From Anaerofilum sp. An201 (GTDB lineage: Bacteria; Bacillota; Clostridia; Oscillospirales; Ruminococcaceae): 64,000 bases of DNA. Below are positions 56,048 to 63,891 of this stretch, one piece after another. Numbering within the stretch: position 1 is the stretch's first letter; each line of letters starts with the position of its first letter. The DNA lies in assembly GCF_002160015.1 (NCBI RefSeq), contig NZ_NFJT01000006.1:62001-126000 (forward strand), written 5' to 3'. The notes under the pieces were generated by a model. The model saw only the letters and a list, made by a program, of their open reading frames with translations, was not told the origin of the DNA and did not search any database. Both the position numbers and the translations under genes were made by a program.

Positions 56048-58318
56048 ATGCGATGGTTCAAACCGATGGCCGCCGCGCTGGCGGTGTGTATATTAGCCGG
56101 GTGTGCCCCGGCGTCCTCCTCTCCCCTACCGGAGGCGTCCGGCGCGCCGGTGCAGGCGGCGGGGCGGTATGTGGAGACCGACATCACCCCCGACGGTGCA
56201 CAGGAGATGAGCACGCTGCTTTTGCAGGCAAACGGCGATACGCTGGATTTTGCGGGAATGGAGCGGGAAGCGCCCCATGCGGTGCACCACTGGCGCAGCA
56301 CCGACGGCGGCGACAGCTGGACCGAACAGCCGGTGGCCTGGTCCGGGCAGATCTACCCGATGCGATGCGCCGCGGCCGCGGACGGGACGCTGTATGTCTA
56401 CGGCGAAGCGACCGGCGGCGGCGAGCCGGACGGGCAGGGCGAGAAGGCCCTCTGGCGCGCCGCGCCCGGCGGGGAGGCCGAGCGGGTGCAGGGGAGCGGC
56501 TGGCCCGACCTCTCGGCCTCCTCGGTGTGGGAGCTGAAGATGCTGCCCGGCGACCGCCTGCTGCTGTCCTGGATGGCGGAAAACGACGGCCCGCTGGTGA
56601 TGGTGGAGGGCCAGCCGCAGACCGGTTCGCTCACCCCGCAGGTTCTTCTTCTGGATAAAGACGGCAACCCGGCGGCGGATACCTCCGGTTTGCAGATGGA
56701 GCTGTTCGGAAACCGTTTTACGGGCAACGCCGACCAGCTGTTTGCGGTGGACAGCCGCGGCGGCGTGTGCGCGGTGCCGCTGTCCGGGGCGCTCTCCTCC
56801 CTGAACGGCCAGACGCTGGACGGCTACCAGGCCGGCGTGCTGGCGGCGGACGCCGCGGGCAACCTCTACTACCCCACCGACGACGGCATCTCGCGCGCTT
56901 CGGCGGGCGGCAACCTGCGCGAGGTGGTGCTGGAGAGCGGGCAGTATTCCTTCGGCGACCCGATGAACGGCCTGGAACAGCTGGCGGTGGCCGAGAACGG
57001 CGATTTCTACACCGCGCTGGTCGGGGCGGACGGTTCCAGCCGTCTGTGCCGCATCCGGTTCGACGCCTCCCTCTCCTCCCAGCCCTCGGGGCGTCTGGAG
57101 GTCTACTCCCTCTACGACAGCTACACGGTGCGCGCGGCCATCTCGGCCTTCCGCGCGGTCAGCCCGGACACGCTGGTGGAGTGGCAGCCCGCGCTGGACG
57201 CCGACGCCACCGCCCAGCAGAAGGAGGACGCGCTGCGCGCGCTCAACGCGCGCCTGGCGGCGGGCGACGGCCCCGACGTGCTGATTTTGGACGGCATCGA
57301 CCTGGACGCGCTGGCCGGAAAGGGCGCGCTGGAGGAGCTGTCCGGCCTGGTGGACACCGGCGGCCTGCTGCCCGCGGTGGCGAAGGGGATGCAGACCGAG
57401 GAGGGGCTCTTTGCGGTCCCGGCGCGGTTCTCGATGCCGGTGCTGCTGCTGGAACAGGGCGAGAAGGAGCAGTTCTCCAACTGGGACAGCATCCTCGCGC
57501 TGGCCGAATCGCAGCCGGCCCAGGTGACCATCGACCCCGCCCAGCCGTTCGGCGGGCTTTCCAAGGACAGCCAGCCCGCGCTGAGGCTGGAGAATATGGA
57601 CCAGCTGACCGGGCTGCTGTGCAATCTGTACGGCTCCCGCCTGCTGACCGACAGCGGCCTCGACCGCGACACGGCGCTGCGCCTGTTCGAGGACGGCGCA
57701 CGGCTGGCCAGGGTCTATTTCACCGGCGAAAACGACGGAGAAGCGAGCGCGGCGCTGTCGGCGGGCGGCAACGGGAGCCAGGCCGGGATGAGCGTGGACG
57801 GCGGCGCCAGCTTCTCGTTCAGCAGCGGGCAGACCCGCATCGGCTACGCCGACCTCACCGAATTCACGCCCCTGGGCAACACGGCGCTGCGCGGCGTGCC
57901 GGTGGAGGCGGTGCCGCTGCCCGGCACACAGGCCGGCGTGTGGACGCCGCGGGTGCTGGCGGGGATCAGCGCGGCGTCGCAGCAGAAGGAGCTGGCGGCG
58001 CAGTTCATCCAGACGATGCTGGGCGAGCAGGTGCAGAACTACACGCTGGGCGACGGCCTGCCGGTGCTGGAAAGCGGGTTTGCCAACGCCTGGCAGCGCC
58101 GGATGGAGGAGGTCCAGAACTACGACGGCCGCAAAAACGTCCTGGCCGACCCGCTGGCGCTGGCCGGCGCACTGGACCAGCCGCTGCTGCTGCCCGACCT
58201 TCTCACCGGCACGCTGGCCGACTGCCTGGAAAAATGCCGCACCGGCGAATTCACGCCCCGGCAGGCGGCAGACGAGCTGGAAAAGCAGATGCAGCTCTAC
58301 TTTGCCGAGCAAGGATAA
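56048..58318 (+). CDS. Lipoprotein fusing a beta-propeller to an extracellular solute-binding domain
   Basis: 756 residues from the ATG at 56048 (AAAGGTGG upstream). The signal sequence ends in the lipobox CILAGCAP. Residues 40-345 have repeated WRSTDGGDSWTE-like Asp-box and short beta motifs typical of a propeller. Residues 350-756 resemble family 1 solute-binding proteins: RLEVYSLYDSYTVRAAISAF, GDGPDVLILDG, and a C-terminal helical lobe. No permease or ATPase genes are adjacent, so it is probably a sensor or adaptor for the divergent two-component system or serves a distant permease. Beta-propeller call is by pattern only. Confidence 0.75.
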   Translation: MRWFKPMAAALAVCILAGCAPASSSPLPEASGAPVQAAGRYVETDITPDGAQEMSTLLLQANGDTLDFAGMEREAPHAVHHWRSTDGGDSWTEQPVAWSGQIYPMRCAAAADGTLYVYGEATGGGEPDGQGEKALWRAAPGGEAERVQGSGWPDLSASSVWELKMLPGDRLLLSWMAENDGPLVMVEGQPQTGSLTPQVLLLDKDGNPAADTSGLQMELFGNRFTGNADQLFAVDSRGGVCAVPLSGALSSLNGQTLDGYQAGVLAADAAGNLYYPTDDGISRASAGGNLREVVLESGQYSFGDPMNGLEQLAVAENGDFYTALVGADGSSRLCRIRFDASLSSQPSGRLEVYSLYDSYTVRAAISAFRAVSPDTLVEWQPALDADATAQQKEDALRALNARLAAGDGPDVLILDGIDLDALAGKGALEELSGLVDTGGLLPAVAKGMQTEEGLFAVPARFSMPVLLLEQGEKEQFSNWDSILALAESQPAQVTIDPAQPFGGLSKDSQPALRLENMDQLTGLLCNLYGSRLLTDSGLDRDTALRLFEDGARLARVYFTGENDGEASAALSAGGNGSQAGMSVDGGASFSFSSGQTRIGYADLTEFTPLGNTALRGVPVEAVPLPGTQAGVWTPRVLAGISAASQQKELAAQFIQTMLGEQVQNYTLGDGLPVLESGFANAWQRRMEEVQNYDGRKNVLADPLALAGALDQPLLLPDLLTGTLADCLEKCRTGEFTPRQAADELEKQMQLYFAEQG

Positions 58319-58329
58319 AAAACGAAAAC

Positions 58330-58376
58330 CAGCCGCGCGGCCCCCTGTCTGCAAGGGAGGCCGCGCGGCTGTTTTG
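58330..58376 (+). terminator. Terminator of the propeller/solute-binding gene
   Basis: CAGCCGCGCGGCC / GGCCGCGCGGCTG stem, 16-base loop, TTTT. Confidence 0.85.
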
Positions 58377-58456
58377 GCGGGAAGCGGGGGAAGCGTTCGG
58401 CTGATCTTTTGCCAAAAAAGAGAAAGGCAATTTATGGATTTTCGGCCTTTTTCGGC

Positions 58457-58486
58457 TTGTAAATCCTGCTTGTGATATAGTATTAT
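58457..58486 (+). promoter_or_regulatory. Promoter of the LCP gene
   Basis: TTGTAA (58457-58462), 18 bp, TATTAT (58481-58486). A stem-loop TTCTGC...GCAGAA (about 58540-58560) precedes the RBS. Confidence 0.55.
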
Positions 58487-58572
58487 ATATGAGATAGACA
58501 TCGTTTGACTTTTATCCCCATCTACAGACAAAACTTCTGCCGCAAAAGGCGGCGCAGAAAGAAGGCAGGAAA

Positions 58573-59616
58573 ATGCAGACGAAAACAAACAAAAAGCGCA
58601 AATGGCTGATCGTGGCGGCGGTGATTCTGGCGATCCTTCTGCTGCTGGTATCGGCCGGCGCGCTGTACTATGTCACCAAGCTGAATATGCTGAACTACGA
58701 CGACGGAAGCCGCGAGATCGACACCAGCACGGTGTACCCGGTGGACAACGACGAACTGGACCTCCCGGACCTGCCCGACGGCCCCAACGAGATCAACCCC
58801 GCCGACGGCGAGATCTACAAGGATGAAAACGTGATGAACATCCTGCTGCTGGGGACCGACGAGCGGTCGAACACCTTCAGCGACAACGCCCGCGCCGACG
58901 CGATTATGGTGCTGAGCCTGAACACGAAGGAGCACACCATGAAGCTGGTGAGCATCGAGCGCGGCATCGGCGTGCCGGTGCCCGGCCGCAACGACGACTG
59001 GATCACCCACACCTTCCGCTACGGCGGCGCCGCCCTCACGATGCAGACGGTGCGCGAGTGCTTCAAGCTGGACGTGGAGCGCTACATCCGCGTGAACTTC
59101 AACGTGTTCCAGGACGGCATCGACACCATCGGCGGCGTGGACATCAACCTGACCCAGGCGGAGGCCAACGAGCTGGACCAGTACGCCCAAAACACAAATT
59201 CCGGCCTGCAGCGCGTGCAGCCGGGCTGGAACCATCTGAACGGAACCACTGCGCTGGCCTACGCCCGCCTGCGCGCCATCGACAGCGACTGGCAGCGCAT
59301 CGAGCGGCAGCGCACGGTGGTGCAGGCGGCCATCAACCAGGTGAAGGGGCTGGATCTTGTCACGCTGGACAGCCTGCTGAACCAGATCCTCCCGATGGTG
59401 CAGACCAATCTCACCAAAGGCGAAATCACCTCTCTGCTGCTGGAGATGCCCGGCTTTATCGCGAACGGCGCCCAGATGGAGCAGATGACCATCCCCACCG
59501 ACGACACCTGCTGGAACAGCGTGGGCGTGGACGGGCGCAAGCTGATCGGCGTGGACTTTGACGCCAACGCCAAGATCCTGCGCGAGTTCTTCTACGGCGT
59601 GACCGGCGAAGAATAA
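58573..59616 (+). CDS. LytR-CpsA-Psr (LCP) family glycopolymer transferase
   Basis: 347 residues. Short basic N-terminus, one membrane helix (about 11-32) and an external LCP domain: NILLLGTDERSNTFSDNARADAIM read in two pieces, VSIERGIGVPVPG, then DWQRIERQRTVV with the basic residues that bind the lipid pyrophosphate. LCP enzymes attach teichoic acids or capsule to peptidoglycan. The capsule locus ends 9 kb upstream, so this may attach that polymer. RBS GCAGGAAA; start ATG at 58573. Confidence 0.9.
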   Translation: MQTKTNKKRKWLIVAAVILAILLLLVSAGALYYVTKLNMLNYDDGSREIDTSTVYPVDNDELDLPDLPDGPNEINPADGEIYKDENVMNILLLGTDERSNTFSDNARADAIMVLSLNTKEHTMKLVSIERGIGVPVPGRNDDWITHTFRYGGAALTMQTVRECFKLDVERYIRVNFNVFQDGIDTIGGVDINLTQAEANELDQYAQNTNSGLQRVQPGWNHLNGTTALAYARLRAIDSDWQRIERQRTVVQAAINQVKGLDLVTLDSLLNQILPMVQTNLTKGEITSLLLEMPGFIANGAQMEQMTIPTDDTCWNSVGVDGRKLIGVDFDANAKILREFFYGVTGEE

Positions 59617-59629
59617 AAATATACGAGCA

Positions 59630-59664
59630 CAGGGCCGCTCCCGGATGGGAGCGGCCCTGCGGCT
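59630..59664 (+). terminator. Terminator of the LCP gene
   Basis: 13-bp perfect stem CAGGGCCGCTCCC / GGGAGCGGCCCTG with a GGAT loop; short T-run (CTTTC), so efficiency uncertain. Confidence 0.65.
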
Positions 59665-59695
59665 TTCGACGGCGGCCTTTGCGGGGCCGGAAGGC

Positions 59696-59880
59696 TTCGA
59701 CCTCATCCGCCGCCTTTCGGCGGCATCTTCCCCTGCCAGGGGAAGGCTTTAGATACCGTTGGCTTCCCCCTTGGGGGGAAGCTGCCGCCGCAGGCGGCTG
59801 ATGGGGGAAAGCGGCCGCTGCGCGCTGCGCTCACGGCCGAAAGCTGCTGCCCGCGGGACAGCTTCGACCTCATCCGGCGC
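59696..59880. repeat. Dispersed hairpin repeat, copy 7 (B reverse, A forward, extra B fragment)
   Basis: B reverse at 59696-59747 (variable stem GCCGCC-TTTC-GGCGGC). A forward at 59761-59808 (variable stem GCCGCC-GCA-GGCGGC). A further CGACCTCATCCGGCGC fragment is at 59860-59880. No gene in 59617-59972. Confidence 0.85.
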
Positions 59881-59916
59881 GCACAAGGCCCTTTGAACAC
59901 ACGTCCCCGGCAAAAG

Positions 59917-59963
59917 AGAAACCGCCGGTCCCGCAATCCTGTCTGCGGGGCCGGCGGTTTTTT
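59917..59963 (-). terminator. Terminator downstream of the first URO-D gene
   Basis: AAACCGCCGGTCCCGC / GCGGGGCCGGCGGTTT stem with T-runs on both strands. Confidence 0.75.
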
Positions 59964-59972
59964 ATGGGGAGA

Positions 59973-60977
59973 TCAGTGCTTGTAGAAGCTGGTCACTTCG
60001 TCGAAGAAGGCGTCGATGTTGTCCCAGCTGGAGGCGGGGGGGATGTCGCAGCCGGAGGAGATCACGAAGTTGGAGTGCACGCTGCACTCTTCCAGCAGGC
60101 TGCGGGTGGCGGTGCGGATGGATGCGGGGGTGCCGTTGCAGAACTCGCCCGCCGGGTCGACGTTGCCCATCACGAGGCAGTCGGCCGGGAGGTGCTCCAG
60201 CGCCAGCTTCATCGGGGTGGCGTTGCCGATGTGGTAGACCGAGAAGTGCATGGCGGCCAGGTCGTCCAGCTGCTGGGGCACGGCGTTGCCGCAGTTGTGG
60301 TAGGCGGCCAGGAAGGAGTCGTCCTCGGTGGCGTCGACGATCTGTTTCACATAGGGCAGCGAGAACTCGCTGTTCATCGCCGGGGGCAGCAGGCCGGCCA
60401 GAGGCTCGGCCATCACAAAGCCGTTGGCGCCCGCCTCTTTGTAGGCCTTGATGTAGGCGATCAGGAAATCGGTGGCCTTCTGCAGCACGGTGTGCACCAT
60501 CTCGGGCTCGTCGTAGCACAGGATCATCGCGTCGGACACGCCGATCAGACGCCCGGCCAGCGAGAACGGCCCGATCACGCCGGCGAATACCGGGCGGTCG
60601 GTGATCAGGGTGCAGGCCTTGCGGATGGCCTCCACATAGATGCCGGTGCGGCCCGCGCCCACGGTGGGCACCTGCAGCGCCTCGGCCTGCTCGGGGGTCT
60701 CGACGATCTGGTCGATGACGGTGGGGACCTCGTCGTCCGAGAAACGGATGGCGGAACCAAAGGCCTCCGCCTCCACAGACAGGTCCATCATGCTCACGGC
60801 GGCGGCGCTGTCCACGCGGTCGGCCACCAGTTTCATGCCGCGGGCCTGCAGGTCGCTGTCGGCCACCAGCTGGCGCACGGTCACGCCCAGCAGCTGGGTG
60901 GAGGGGAAGGAAAGCACCGGCATCGCCTTTTTGGCCGGGGCGGCCAGCGTCTGCTGCATCCACTGTTTCATGTTCAT
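59973..60977 (-). CDS. Uroporphyrinogen decarboxylase family protein (MtaA/CmuA-like), copy 1
   Basis: 334 residues, ATG at 60977 with AAGGAG 10 bases upstream. TIM barrel with GVIGPFSLAGRLIG near residue 132, FVMAEPLAGLLPP, AAYHNCGNAVPQQLDDL near residue 232 and VMGNVDPAGEF. The HxCG segment resembles the zinc-binding motif of MtaA/CmuA corrinoid methyltransferases rather than true HemE. No corrinoid protein gene is nearby. Methyl donor and acceptor unknown. Divergent from the acetyltransferase gene. Confidence 0.85.
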   Translation of the reverse strand: MNMKQWMQQTLAAPAKKAMPVLSFPSTQLLGVTVRQLVADSDLQARGMKLVADRVDSAAAVSMMDLSVEAEAFGSAIRFSDDEVPTVIDQIVETPEQAEALQVPTVGAGRTGIYVEAIRKACTLITDRPVFAGVIGPFSLAGRLIGVSDAMILCYDEPEMVHTVLQKATDFLIAYIKAYKEAGANGFVMAEPLAGLLPPAMNSEFSLPYVKQIVDATEDDSFLAAYHNCGNAVPQQLDDLAAMHFSVYHIGNATPMKLALEHLPADCLVMGNVDPAGEFCNGTPASIRTATRSLLEECSVHSNFVISSGCDIPPASSWDNIDAFFDEVTSFYKH

Positions 60978-61034
60978 TGTTGCTGCACTCCTTGTATGTT
61001 GGTGTTGGTTTGTTCGGGGGTTCCTGTTGCCATT

Positions 61035-61140
61035 ATTATACGGCGGCACACGATTGCGTTCTTGTACGCATCCGGCGATTTTTGGTAGGATTTTTTCTTT
61101 TTGAAACCGCCTTGCCTTTTGCCGCCGGGAAGGATACAAT
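61035..61140. promoter_or_regulatory. Divergent promoters between the URO-D and acetyltransferase genes
   Basis: Minus strand -10 TATAAT at 61035-61040 (weak -35). Plus strand TTGCCT (61112-61117), 17 bp, TACAAT (61135-61140), 28 bp before the acetyltransferase ATG. Confidence 0.6.
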
Positions 61141-61168
61141 AGACCCAGAACAAACCAGGAGGTGCCGT

Positions 61169-61789
61169 ATGGAATATACCGAGATGATCGAGCGCATGAA
61201 GGGAGGGCGGCTCTACTACTGCTCCGATGAGCGCCTGCAGGCCGAACAGATGCAGCGGATGGACAAAGTGTTTGCCTTCAACCAGCTGCCGCCCAGCCAT
61301 CTGGAGGAGAAGGCCGCGCTGCTGCGCGAGATGTTTGCCGAGATCGGCGAAAACTGCTATCTGGAAACGCCCTTTTTCTCCAACTGGGGCGGCAAGCACG
61401 TCCATTTTGGGAACGGCGTATACGCCAACTTCAACCTGACGCTGGTGGACGACGGCGACATCTATGTGGGCGACAGGGTGATGATGGGCCCCAACGTGGT
61501 GCTGGCCACCGCCGGGCATCCGGTGGAGCCGGAGCTGCGGCGGAACGTGGCGCAGTTCAACCTGCCCATCCACATCGGCGCAAACGTCTGGCTGGGCGCG
61601 GGCTGCATCGTGCTGCCGGGCGTGACCATCGGGGAGAACAGCGTCATCGGCGCGGGCAGCGTGGTGACCAAGGACATCCCGGCCAACGTGGTGGCGGTGG
61701 GAAACCCCTGCCGGGTGCTGCGGCCGATCGGCCCGCGCGACCGCGAATACTACTACCGCGACCGCCCCATCGACCTCGAACTGGAATAA
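61169..61789 (+). CDS. Sugar O-acetyltransferase (maltose/galactoside type)
   Basis: 206 residues from the ATG at 61169 (AGGAGG upstream). N-terminal Mac domain (residues 1-55; MIERMKGGRLYYCSDERLQ) and a left-handed beta-helix of hexapeptide repeats. The catalytic His lies in the ATAGHPVEPELR segment, followed by IGANVWLGAGCIVLPGVTIG and VVTKDIPANVVAVGNPCRV. It transfers acetyl from acetyl-CoA to a sugar; the physiological acceptor is usually unknown. Monocistronic. Confidence 0.92.
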   Translation: MEYTEMIERMKGGRLYYCSDERLQAEQMQRMDKVFAFNQLPPSHLEEKAALLREMFAEIGENCYLETPFFSNWGGKHVHFGNGVYANFNLTLVDDGDIYVGDRVMMGPNVVLATAGHPVEPELRRNVAQFNLPIHIGANVWLGAGCIVLPGVTIGENSVIGAGSVVTKDIPANVVAVGNPCRVLRPIGPRDREYYYRDRPIDLELE

Positions 61790-61811
61790 ACGAAACCCCA
61801 CGGTGCGGGCA

Positions 61812-62034
61812 AGCCTTCCCCAGGGGAAGGTGGCGCGAAGCGCCGGATGAGGTCGAAGCCATCCCCGCTGCACAGACCCGGCGGGGGGATCGAACAGCCC
61901 GCGGGCGCGCTCCCCTTTTGCGGAGGGCCGGTGGGCACCGAAAGACTTCCCCTCATCAGCCGCCTGTGGCGGCAGCTTCCCCCCCAGGGGGAAGCCAACG
62001 GTGCGGGAAAGCCTTCCCCTGCCAGGGGAAGGCT
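61812..62034. repeat. Dispersed hairpin repeat, copy 8 (B forward, A reverse, B half)
   Basis: B forward 61812-61858 (variable stem GGCGC-GAA-GCGCC, then GGATGAGGTCGAAG). A reverse 61944-61996 (variable stem GCCGCC-TGT-GGCGGC). A lone CCTTCCCC-TGCCA-GGGGAAGG hairpin at 62010-62034. Confidence 0.85.
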
Positions 62035-62081
62035 TGCGGTTAGACCCGCCGCTCGCCCGACAGGCGGATGGGCGCGCCGGT

Positions 62082-62618
62082 TCAGCTCTCCAGATGCCGC
62101 GCCAGAAAGGCGGCGGTGAGGCGGGTCTGCTGCTGGCGGCAGTCGTCGGGGGCGCTGCCGTCCTCCCCCGCCAGCACCACCACCGCGCCGGTGATGTCGC
62201 CCTGCACCAGGATCGGAGCAGCCAGCAGGATGGGGCGCGGCGCCCCCTCGCAGGGGTACAGGGTCTCTCCCGGGCGCTGCGCATAGAACCGCCGGTCGCT
62301 CATCATCTGCTCCAGCGGCAGCGAGATGCGCTGCCCCTCGCACTCCTTGCGGCCCGGCCCCGCCGCCGCCACGATGTGGTCGCGGTCGCACACCAGCACC
62401 GCCAGGCCCAGGTTTTTGGCCAGCACCTCGCCGCACTGCGCCGCCATCGGGGCCAGCTCGCCCACCGGCGAATATTTGCGGAAGATCACCTCGCCGTCGT
62501 GGCTGAGGAAGATCTCCAGCGGATCGCCCTCCCGGATGCGCTGGGTGCGGCGGATCTCCTTGGGGATCACCACCCGTCCCAGATCGTCGATTCGTCTTAC
62601 GATGCCTGTGGCTTTCAT
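62082..62618 (-). CDS. spoVT: Stage V sporulation protein T (AbrB + GAF)
   Basis: 178 residues from the ATG at 62618 (GGAGG upstream); longer readings upstream lack an RBS. N-terminal swapped-hairpin AbrB domain (MKATGIVRRIDDLGRVVIPK) and C-terminal GAF-like domain from about residue 55. SpoVT tunes the sigma-G regulon in the forespore. Its own promoter here fits sigma-G. Length and order match SpoVT; the AbrB/SpoVT alternative is excluded by the long C-terminal domain. Confidence 0.94.
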   Translation of the reverse strand: MKATGIVRRIDDLGRVVIPKEIRRTQRIREGDPLEIFLSHDGEVIFRKYSPVGELAPMAAQCGEVLAKNLGLAVLVCDRDHIVAAAGPGRKECEGQRISLPLEQMMSDRRFYAQRPGETLYPCEGAPRPILLAAPILVQGDITGAVVVLAGEDGSAPDDCRQQQTRLTAAFLARHLES

Positions 62619-62651
62619 ATCCGTTCCTCCAAATGCAAATATCGGTACTGG

Positions 62652-62680
62652 TAGTATTTGCATCGCACGGAAAAATATGC
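62652..62680 (-). promoter_or_regulatory. Sigma-G/F-type promoter of spoVT
   Basis: GCATA (62676-62680), 17 bp, AATACTA (62652-62658) on the minus strand, close to the GHATA / CATnnTA consensus; 34 nt before the ATG. Confidence 0.65.
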
Positions 62681-62690
62681 GCTGTTCTGG

Positions 62691-62747
62691 AAAAAAACGG
62701 CCGGGACCGCCCTCGTTATGCGCGCAGAGGGCGGTCCCGGCCGTTTG
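62691..62747 (-). terminator. Terminator of the second URO-D gene
   Basis: Perfect 18-bp stem (62697-62714 with 62727-62744), 12-base loop, T-run on the minus strand. Confidence 0.95.
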
Positions 62748-62775
62748 TTATGAAAATGGAAAAGGAAGGCGTTTT

Positions 62776-63846
62776 TCAGCGGTGCAGCGGATATTCGCGG
62801 CAGGCCTGCACATAGGCGAGGATGTTCTGCCAGGGCACTTCCGGCTCCAGCAGATGGGTGGGCGCCACGAACAGCCCGCCGTCCTTGGCGATGTCGAGGT
62901 TCTTCCACACCTCGGCGCGCACCTGCTCGGGCGTGCCGAAGGGCATCACCGTCTGGGTGCCGATGGTGCCGTGGAACACCAGCCGGTCGTGGTATTTTTC
63001 ATAGATCTCGGCGAAGTCCATGCACTCGCTCTGGATAGGGTTCAGCACATCGATGCCGGCGTCGATCAGGTCGTCGATCAGCGGCTCGATGTAGCCGCAG
63101 GAGTGGTAGAACACGATGATGTCCGGCCGCACCGCTTTCACGGCGGCGATCAGCTTTTTCAGGCGGGGCTGGATCCAGGTGGTGTACAGCTCGCGGCTCA
63201 TCATGATGCTGCGCTGCATGCCGATGTCGTCGCCCAGGAACAGGATGTCGCAGCCGGCGTTCGCATACAGCAGCGCGCGCTGGGTGCTCATCTCGGTGAC
63301 GCGGTCGAGGATGGCGGCGGCCATCTCCTCGTCGGCGATCATGTCCATCATCAGGTTCTCCATGCCGCGGATGTACCACGAGGTCTCCCAGATGGTGCAC
63401 TGCATGTTGCCCACCGAGGCCAGGCCCCGGTCGTGCAGCGCCTGCACACGGCCGGCCAGGTCGGCGTTGTTTTTCAGCGAATAGGTGGGCAGCGGATAGT
63501 CCAGGATGTCCTGCACGTCCTCCGCTTCGCCCAGCGGGAAGAGCATCTTGGTCATGTGCATCGAGGTGGGGGTGGACTCGTGCCCCACGCCCCACTCGTC
63601 GATGGTCACCCGGTCGTTCAGGCGGCCTTCGTGGTATTTTTCAAAGCGGGACAGGTCGGTGTCGTCGGGCACAAGGTCTCCCACCCGGCGCCAGGGCAGC
63701 TGGAAATAATCCTCATAGGACAGGTCGGGCTGGTGTTCCTCCCGGCGGTAGTCTTCGATCAGACTGGGGCACAGCATAAATTCCACCGGCACAAATTCAT
63801 GGGGCTGGCGGCGCAGAAGCGCCAGCAGGTTTTCGCGCTGGGTCAT
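62776..63846 (-). CDS. Uroporphyrinogen decarboxylase family protein, copy 2
   Basis: 356 residues from the ATG at 63846 (AAGGAG 10 bases upstream). N-terminus MTQRENLLALLRRQPHEFVP; further GDDIGMQRSIMMS near residue 209, FYHSCGYIEPLIDDLID near residue 247 (HxCG zinc-type motif) and HGTIGTQTVMPFGTPEQV. The last two segments are typical of the URO-D-like group associated with corrinoid methyl transfer. Not closely similar to the copy at 59973-60977. No methyltransferase partner or corrinoid protein in view. The gene ends with a very strong terminator. Confidence 0.88.
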   Translation of the reverse strand: MTQRENLLALLRRQPHEFVPVEFMLCPSLIEDYRREEHQPDLSYEDYFQLPWRRVGDLVPDDTDLSRFEKYHEGRLNDRVTIDEWGVGHESTPTSMHMTKMLFPLGEAEDVQDILDYPLPTYSLKNNADLAGRVQALHDRGLASVGNMQCTIWETSWYIRGMENLMMDMIADEEMAAAILDRVTEMSTQRALLYANAGCDILFLGDDIGMQRSIMMSRELYTTWIQPRLKKLIAAVKAVRPDIIVFYHSCGYIEPLIDDLIDAGIDVLNPIQSECMDFAEIYEKYHDRLVFHGTIGTQTVMPFGTPEQVRAEVWKNLDIAKDGGLFVAPTHLLEPEVPWQNILAYVQACREYPLHR

Positions 63847-63882
63847 GGTGGGGCATCTCCTTTGCGGTATTTGTTGTGGAAT

Positions 63883-63891
63883 ATTGTACCA
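63883..63891 (-). promoter_or_regulatory. Extended -10 promoter of the second URO-D gene
   Basis: Minus strand TGG TACAAT (-10 at 63883-63888), 37 nt before the ATG; -35 weak. From 63892 to the window end no gene or motif is recognised. Confidence 0.55.

Noticed and set aside
11659-62034. CRISPR-like repeats
   Set aside because: The repeated sequences are dispersed intergenic hairpin modules, not regularly spaced direct repeats, and no cas genes are present.
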